A stretch of 64,000 bases of DNA from Polaribacter sp. (lineage in GTDB: Bacteria > Bacteroidota > Bacteroidia > Flavobacteriales > Flavobacteriaceae): NCBI GenBank assembly GCA_028336245.1, contig JAOKTT010000001.1, forward strand, positions 85,460 through 149,459, written 5' to 3'. Positions within the stretch are counted from its first letter, which is position 1. Each line of letters begins with the position of its first letter. Under the pieces are notes generated by a model. It was not told the DNA's origin. It made no database searches and saw only the letters and a list, made by a program, of their open reading frames with translations. The position numbers were made by a program, and so were the translations under genes. Shown here piece after piece: positions 58,828 to 64,000 of this stretch.

Positions 58828-61530
58828 ATGAAATTTAAAATTACTTTTTTACTTTTTGTCATAACCTTTTTTTCATTTAATTCAGTTTTTTCACAACAAA
58901 TTGAGCTTCCTATTGAAGTACTTGGAGAAGAAGGGCTTGCCGTATCCGCGTCATTTACAATTGATCAAGAGCAATTTAACAAAATTAACAGTACCGATAA
59001 TTTATATCTAAGAGCGAATAATCTCGGGTATGAAGGAAAGGCCTCTGTTCAAGTCAATGGTGGAAGCTGGATTTCACTAACTCACAGTTCAGTTAAAATG
59101 TATAGCCCTGAAAAAGAGCGCGGTGGAATGACCAACGGTGGTTATAATACGATTCGTTTTACCGTTTCAATTTCAAATTTTCAGGTGGGTGTAAATACCA
59201 TTACTTTACGTTTTAATTATTCGGATGGAATTTCTAATGGTTACCGAATCATTGATCTTGATGTATTAGATGCTGCTTCTGAAAGAATATTAAACAATAG
59301 TTCCTATTACGTTTTACCCGGAACTACAACTCGCAATTATGAAACTAGTTACTTTGTTATGGATACTCCAGAAGATTGGAAATCGCCCTATTATACTAAG
59401 ACTGATGGCGAGCCAGACGATTTGTTTGATAAAGTATTTCAAGGTAAAAATCTCTGGTATTATGGAAGAAATGGAGCTTCCGGGGTTGAAGGAGACCCGC
59501 TACTAAATAATTATTTACCAACTACTAGAAAAGGCTTTTGGTATGGCTATACTAATTTAAGCAGTGGTAAAGAAATAAAGGCGAAGTGTACTAGCTGTCA
59601 TTTGCAGGATGGTAGAGACCTAGAATTCTTTTCATATTCAAATACATCTATTATTGAACGTTCAAAATTTCATGATCTTACTGAAGAAGAGGGAAAATTA
59701 ATTGCTACGTATATTAGATCTTTATCTGAAGAAACCCCAACATCTGGTAGCATTGGTCGTTATGGGCGTCCTTGGAATCCACCTTATCAACCAGGGCCTC
59801 AATTGGCGGGAAAGCCTATTGAGCAGTGGGCCGCTGGAGCAGGTCTTGATGCTGTGTTAGAAGAAGATGCTGACATGTTTCCATACCTTTTTCCCAATGG
59901 TGTAAGCCAAGAAGAATTGTATAAGGTATTCGATTCAGATGCTACCAGCGATCGAACGGAAATTCCGGTTGCTATCCAATTCCCAGACTGGAAACATTGG
60001 TTACCCATTGTGCACCCCATGGATGCCTATACTACAGATGATTATTGGAACGATACGTCAAAAACATATGATCCTAAAGAAGGATATAAAAAGTTTAGAT
60101 TACATATCCTTGATAATTTAAGCACCTATCAACAGCAAAACATTACAGCCCAACAAGCTAGTGATTTAATGAACGCTAATTCTGCTTTTCATAGTGAATA
60201 TAGGCGGTTTCTTGAAGACGGAAGTTCTAACATAAAACAATGGAGAACTGAAGATGGCACGGCAACCTCAAAAATTGCAGATGATATTCCTAGAGAACTA
60301 GCAGCTGCCAGTTTAGCGAGACTAATGGCCGTTCAGTATTTTGAAATTATGAATGAATTTAATTTTCAAGACAAAGCACATTGGTTTACACAATATGATG
60401 AAGAAGATCATCCTAAAGCACGACAATGGTTTGGTGATAGTTACCAAGTCTTTGAAGTTCCTCCACATTTTCAAGCTTGTGTTAAAACAGAGGATGCAAA
60501 TGGGAATTGCCTTTCTTTTAAGGGGCAAGAAGATGCTACTGGAAAATATGATTCCACAAATTGGTATCATTTACAATCTATTGTTAATGGTGGTGAAGGC
60601 ATGATGCAAAAAAATAGTCCTATAGATTATAATTACCAGAATATGTTTATTTTAAAAGCTAGTAGCGCTTCAGGTTTATACGAACCTCTGCGATATTATC
60701 AGACTTTGAATACAATGTACAGAACAAAAACGTGGTCTGGTGGAGGTGGGCCAAACACGAGTTCCGGTTTTAGAATACGGGTAATGGGTCCCTGGTTTTT
60801 CTATGGGATGACTTTCAGAAGAAATTTTGAAGGATTCGAAGAAGAGGCGTTTCCTAATCTATTAAACAAATTTTCCTCTGGTTTGCGTGCACGAGTTACC
60901 AACGCACAATTACTGCAATTTTTAACAGAAATTGAGGATGGTGAGGCCGATACCGATGGTAATTTATACAATGAAGGTCTTAACAAACTATATAATAAAT
61001 CCAACGGAAGTATTTACTGGGAAAGATATACGGATAGCAATGATACGAGCAACAAACTTGAACCAAAAGACATTCTAGAATCTGAAATACTAAAGGGAGA
61101 TGCTATCTTTGGCAGCGATGTCATAGGAATGTGGGTAGATCAGTTCTACTATTTAATACCCAAGTTTTATGATCTTGGTGTAGATCATGCTATCCTAGAG
61201 CGTCTTATAAATTGGTGCAACGCTGCATGGCCATTGATAGATTGGGACGCGCTTAGGCAAACGCTTTCGACTCCAGAACTTGCCAGCGATAAGGGCATTT
61301 ACCTGTCTTACAGTAATCATTATGAAACTGTCACGATACATGGTTTGACGAAGGGTGTTCATGATTTTGTAGTTTATGATCTTCTTGGAAGGATACACTA
61401 TAACCAGAGACTCCCAATAACCAGTAACTCAAAAATAATTGATACACAAGGGCTGCAATTAGGATTTTATATTCTAAGCGTCTGCAAAAATAATAGCAAT
61501 ACAAAAGTCTTTAAATTTTATAAAAAGTAA
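58828..61530 (+). CDS. Large secreted c-type haem-motif protein with T9SS C-terminal sorting domain
   Basis: Signal peptide; N-terminal beta-sandwich-like region; single 'KAKCTSCHLQDGRDLEFFSY' (CxxCH) cytochrome c motif; C-terminal 'DFVVYDLLGRIHYNQRLPITSNSKIIDTQGLQLGFYILSVCKNNSNTKVFKFYKK' T9SS-like tail. Confidence 0.75.
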   Translation: MKFKITFLLFVITFFSFNSVFSQQIELPIEVLGEEGLAVSASFTIDQEQFNKINSTDNLYLRANNLGYEGKASVQVNGGSWISLTHSSVKMYSPEKERGGMTNGGYNTIRFTVSISNFQVGVNTITLRFNYSDGISNGYRIIDLDVLDAASERILNNSSYYVLPGTTTRNYETSYFVMDTPEDWKSPYYTKTDGEPDDLFDKVFQGKNLWYYGRNGASGVEGDPLLNNYLPTTRKGFWYGYTNLSSGKEIKAKCTSCHLQDGRDLEFFSYSNTSIIERSKFHDLTEEEGKLIATYIRSLSEETPTSGSIGRYGRPWNPPYQPGPQLAGKPIEQWAAGAGLDAVLEEDADMFPYLFPNGVSQEELYKVFDSDATSDRTEIPVAIQFPDWKHWLPIVHPMDAYTTDDYWNDTSKTYDPKEGYKKFRLHILDNLSTYQQQNITAQQASDLMNANSAFHSEYRRFLEDGSSNIKQWRTEDGTATSKIADDIPRELAAASLARLMAVQYFEIMNEFNFQDKAHWFTQYDEEDHPKARQWFGDSYQVFEVPPHFQACVKTEDANGNCLSFKGQEDATGKYDSTNWYHLQSIVNGGEGMMQKNSPIDYNYQNMFILKASSASGLYEPLRYYQTLNTMYRTKTWSGGGGPNTSSGFRIRVMGPWFFYGMTFRRNFEGFEEEAFPNLLNKFSSGLRARVTNAQLLQFLTEIEDGEADTDGNLYNEGLNKLYNKSNGSIYWERYTDSNDTSNKLEPKDILESEILKGDAIFGSDVIGMWVDQFYYLIPKFYDLGVDHAILERLINWCNAAWPLIDWDALRQTLSTPELASDKGIYLSYSNHYETVTIHGLTKGVHDFVVYDLLGRIHYNQRLPITSNSKIIDTQGLQLGFYILSVCKNNSNTKVFKFYKK

Positions 61531-61820
61531 AGATGAAGTCCGGATCATTAATCAGAATATGCGAGCAGTTCTAACGAAATAAAAAAGAAAAATTGGAATA
61601 TGTCCTTGCACAGTAGCTAAAATATTTAATTAAAGAAACCTACCAGTTCTTTTTTATTTATTATACAGTACAAATGAAGCAAAGCATTACCTATTCAAAG
61701 ATTTAACAAATACAAAAAATTATTAAAAAACTTTCTAAATATCAACAATTGATGAATTTTAGCTTAGACAGTCCGCTTTAAATTCGAAAGTTATAAATGG
61801 TATCGCAACATAAAAAAATG

Positions 61821-62837
61821 AACAAAATTTACGATAAGATTTTCTACTGTGCTTTACTTTGTTTGTTGGGCAGTTGCGTAGGTAAATCAGAAACAAATAA
61901 AGCAAAAAATAAACTTACAATTGAAGGCATGGTATGGATTCCTGGTGGTGTTTATGACCAAGGAGCTTCTCATAACGATAAAATGGCATTGCCTCATGAA
62001 AAACCAAAACACAGCGTTCGTGTTGACGGCTTTTATATGGACATCACTGAAGTCACCAATGCCCAATTTTCAAGATTTGTAAAAGCCACCAACTATATGA
62101 CCACTGCCGAACAACCGATAGAATGGGCATTAATCGCGTCACAACTACCCGAAGGCACCCTAAAACCACACGATTCTATACTTCAACCTGGATCTTTATT
62201 ATTTAAAAAAACAACAATGTCTGTACCCAATTTATATGATTTTTCTCAATGGTGGAAATGGAGTATTGGCGCCAATTGGAAACAGCCTAACGGAAAAGGA
62301 AGTTCTATTGTTGGTAAAGAAAAGCACCCTGTAGTGCATGTATCTTTTGAAGACGCCCAAGCCTATTGCACATGGGCAAGAAGATGCCTTCCTACAGAAG
62401 CAGAATGGGAATACGCAGCTAGAGGTGGTAAAAAAGATAAGATCTATTTTTGGGGCGATTTTATTGAAAATCTTTCGTCCAATGTGAATAGCTGGGAAGG
62501 CGAATTTCCAGTTTCCAACACACAAGCAGATGGGTATGAAAAAAGTGCCCCTATAAAAACATTTCCTCCAAATAATTTTGGTTTGTATGAAATTTCTGGA
62601 AATGTTTGGGAATGGACCAGTGATTGGTACAATATCTATTACTATTCAACATTAGCTTCCAAAACAGAGATTTCTACAAATCCTATAGGGGCGGATACTG
62701 CCTACAATCCCAACAACCCCAAAATTAGTGAGAAAGTGATTAGAGGCGGATCGTTTTTATGCAATGCGTCCTATTGTGCAAGTTACCGAGTGTCCTCGCG
62801 TATGGCTACAGATCCGTCTACATCCTTAGAACATTAA
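61821..62837 (+). CDS. Formylglycine-generating enzyme (FGE/SUMF1)-like lipoprotein, apparently truncated at the C-terminus
   Basis: Lipobox 'LLGSC'; 'MVWIPGGVYDQGA', 'PTEAEWEYAARGG', 'YEISGNVWEWTSDW', 'VIRGGSFLCNASYCASYRVSSRMATDPSTSLEH'. Both Cys of the FGE CxxxxC pair are present. Confidence 0.88.
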   Translation, partial: NKIYDKIFYCALLCLLGSCVGKSETNKAKNKLTIEGMVWIPGGVYDQGASHNDKMALPHEKPKHSVRVDGFYMDITEVTNAQFSRFVKATNYMTTAEQPIEWALIASQLPEGTLKPHDSILQPGSLLFKKTTMSVPNLYDFSQWWKWSIGANWKQPNGKGSSIVGKEKHPVVHVSFEDAQAYCTWARRCLPTEAEWEYAARGGKKDKIYFWGDFIENLSSNVNSWEGEFPVSNTQADGYEKSAPIKTFPPNNFGLYEISGNVWEWTSDWYNIYYYSTLASKTEISTNPIGADTAYNPNNPKISEKVIRGGSFLCNASYCASYRVSSRMATDPSTSLEH

Positions 62838-62959
62838 GGTTTTAGAACAGTTGCAACTCCAGAAATGGTCAACGCAAAGAAGTAACTTTATTTGAAGGGA
62901 ATTAGATTATCACTCCATGTGAAGTATCTCTATTTTCTTCACGACTATTGTATGAAATC

Positions 62960-64000
62960 TTAAATAAAGTCCAACTTACTATATGATTTATTTAAAATGG
63001 TGGCATCATCAACCTCTAGCCATGTCTCTAATATGGTTGCATATATGGCCCTAAAATCTACAGTATATTTAATATCCCCATTTTCATCTAAATCTATTAA
63101 ATTAGGGGCTTCGTTATAGAATCCTTGTTTTTTTAAATTCTTACCAATTATAAACACATTATTTGCTGCACCATGATCTGTCCCGCTAGCTGCATTTTGT
63201 TGAACCCGTCTTCCAAACTCCGAAAAAGTTAAAATAAGGGTGTCTTTAAATGTGTCTTTTTGCTCTAAATCTTTGACAAAAACGTCCATCGCCTCGCTAT
63301 ATGTTTGTAGCAATTTATTTTGTTTTCCCTCTTGTTTTACATGGGTATCAAACCCTCCCATTGATACGTAAAAGACTTTGCTATCTACTCTAGAATTTAT
63401 GAATTGAGCTGTTGTTTTTAACTGTTTTCCAAAAGGATTATTAGGATATGTTATAGTGCTATTGTAGGTCTTAGATGTTTCAAAAATATATTTTGCAGAC
63501 GATTTTGCTTCAATCATCGTTTTATACAAATACCCTAAATTGTGTTCGCTTAAATGGACATCGCTTTGAGAATCTAACACCTTTTTAAAGTAAGGTGTTT
63601 TTGTATTATTAAATAAAATGGTGGGGTTTTTTGTCGCAATTCCATTTAAGACATTTCCTTTCATTATGAGAGACAAACTATCGTCTAGTTCTATTCCTGA
63701 ATAGGGTTTTTTACCATAAATATCAATATATCGCCCTAACCAACCTGTATTTAAATATTGATTACTATCGCTTGCGCTATGCCAAATATCCGTAGATCTA
63801 AAATGAGATCTAATTGGATTGGGATAGCCTACATTGTTAATAACAGATAAATACCCTTTATCATACAAGTGTTTTAAAGGTGCTAAATTTTTATTTATCC
63901 CAAACTCGTCGGTTATTTTAATGCAATCGTTTTTTGCAATAGCTAAATTTGGTCTACTTTTATAATAAATATCGTTTGTATATGGGATTATAGTATTTAA
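62960..64000 (-). CDS. DUF1501-domain secreted protein (5' end outside window)
   Basis: 'GYPNPIRSHFRSTDIWHSAS', 'FYVSMGGFDTHVKQEGKQNKLLQTYSEAM', 'LILTFSEFGRRVQQNAASGTDHGAANNVFIIG'. Frame remains open to the window edge. Confidence 0.9.
   Translation of the reverse strand, partial: LNTIIPYTNDIYYKSRPNLAIAKNDCIKITDEFGINKNLAPLKHLYDKGYLSVINNVGYPNPIRSHFRSTDIWHSASDSNQYLNTGWLGRYIDIYGKKPYSGIELDDSLSLIMKGNVLNGIATKNPTILFNNTKTPYFKKVLDSQSDVHLSEHNLGYLYKTMIEAKSSAKYIFETSKTYNSTITYPNNPFGKQLKTTAQFINSRVDSKVFYVSMGGFDTHVKQEGKQNKLLQTYSEAMDVFVKDLEQKDTFKDTLILTFSEFGRRVQQNAASGTDHGAANNVFIIGKNLKKQGFYNEAPNLIDLDENGDIKYTVDFRAIYATILETWLEVDDATILNKSYSKLDFI

Noticed and set aside
1-64000. Search for CRISPR arrays, phage genes, transposases, defence systems and biosynthetic clusters.
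   Set aside because: No regularly spaced repeats and no recognisable proteins of these classes in the supplied ORFs.

Overview
This 64-kb window is a glycan-utilisation region from a marine Bacteroidota genome, most likely Flavobacteriia. The basis is SusC/SusD proteins, T9SS C-terminal sorting domains and AT-rich sequence. No CRISPR array, rRNA, intact tRNA or transposase was recognised.

Five blocks can be read directly:
(1) 1-10 kb, + strand: a SusD C-terminus, a PKD-domain surface glycan-binding lipoprotein, two tandem GH86 (beta-agarase/beta-porphyranase) paralogs, an SGNH hydrolase, and a stand-alone T9SS protein built from the same N-terminal module as the second GH86.
(2) 10-18 kb, - strand: a sulfatase, galT, galK, an SSS symporter, galM and a GntR regulator.
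(3) 18-26.7 kb, + strand: an AraC regulator and a complete non-phosphorylative L-fucose-type pathway (dehydrogenase, lactonase, dehydratase, second dehydrogenase, diketo-acid hydrolase, FucP, mutarotase, L-2-hydroxyacid oxidase).
(4) 28-57 kb, - strand: a second PUL with five sulfatases, manA, an esterase, SusD/SusC, an unassigned TIM-barrel-like hydrolase, a hybrid two-component regulator (HTCS), an SSS symporter and a GH130.
(5) 57-64 kb: two tandem CBM-like secreted proteins, a T9SS-secreted CxxCH haem protein, a formylglycine-generating enzyme (FGE)-like lipoprotein and a DUF1501 protein.

Main points from the hunt:
- A near-identical ~40-bp element, with an AAACTCAT direct repeat at 21-bp period, occurs upstream of three genes.
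- Three unannotated pseudogene remnants lie in intergenic DNA: an HTCS, a sulfatase and an esterase.
- The 'fucose' pathway may be acting on L-galactose from porphyran.
- A cell-surface c-type haem protein lies beside the PUL.
- The FGE-like gene has an in-frame stop just before its conserved GFR motif.
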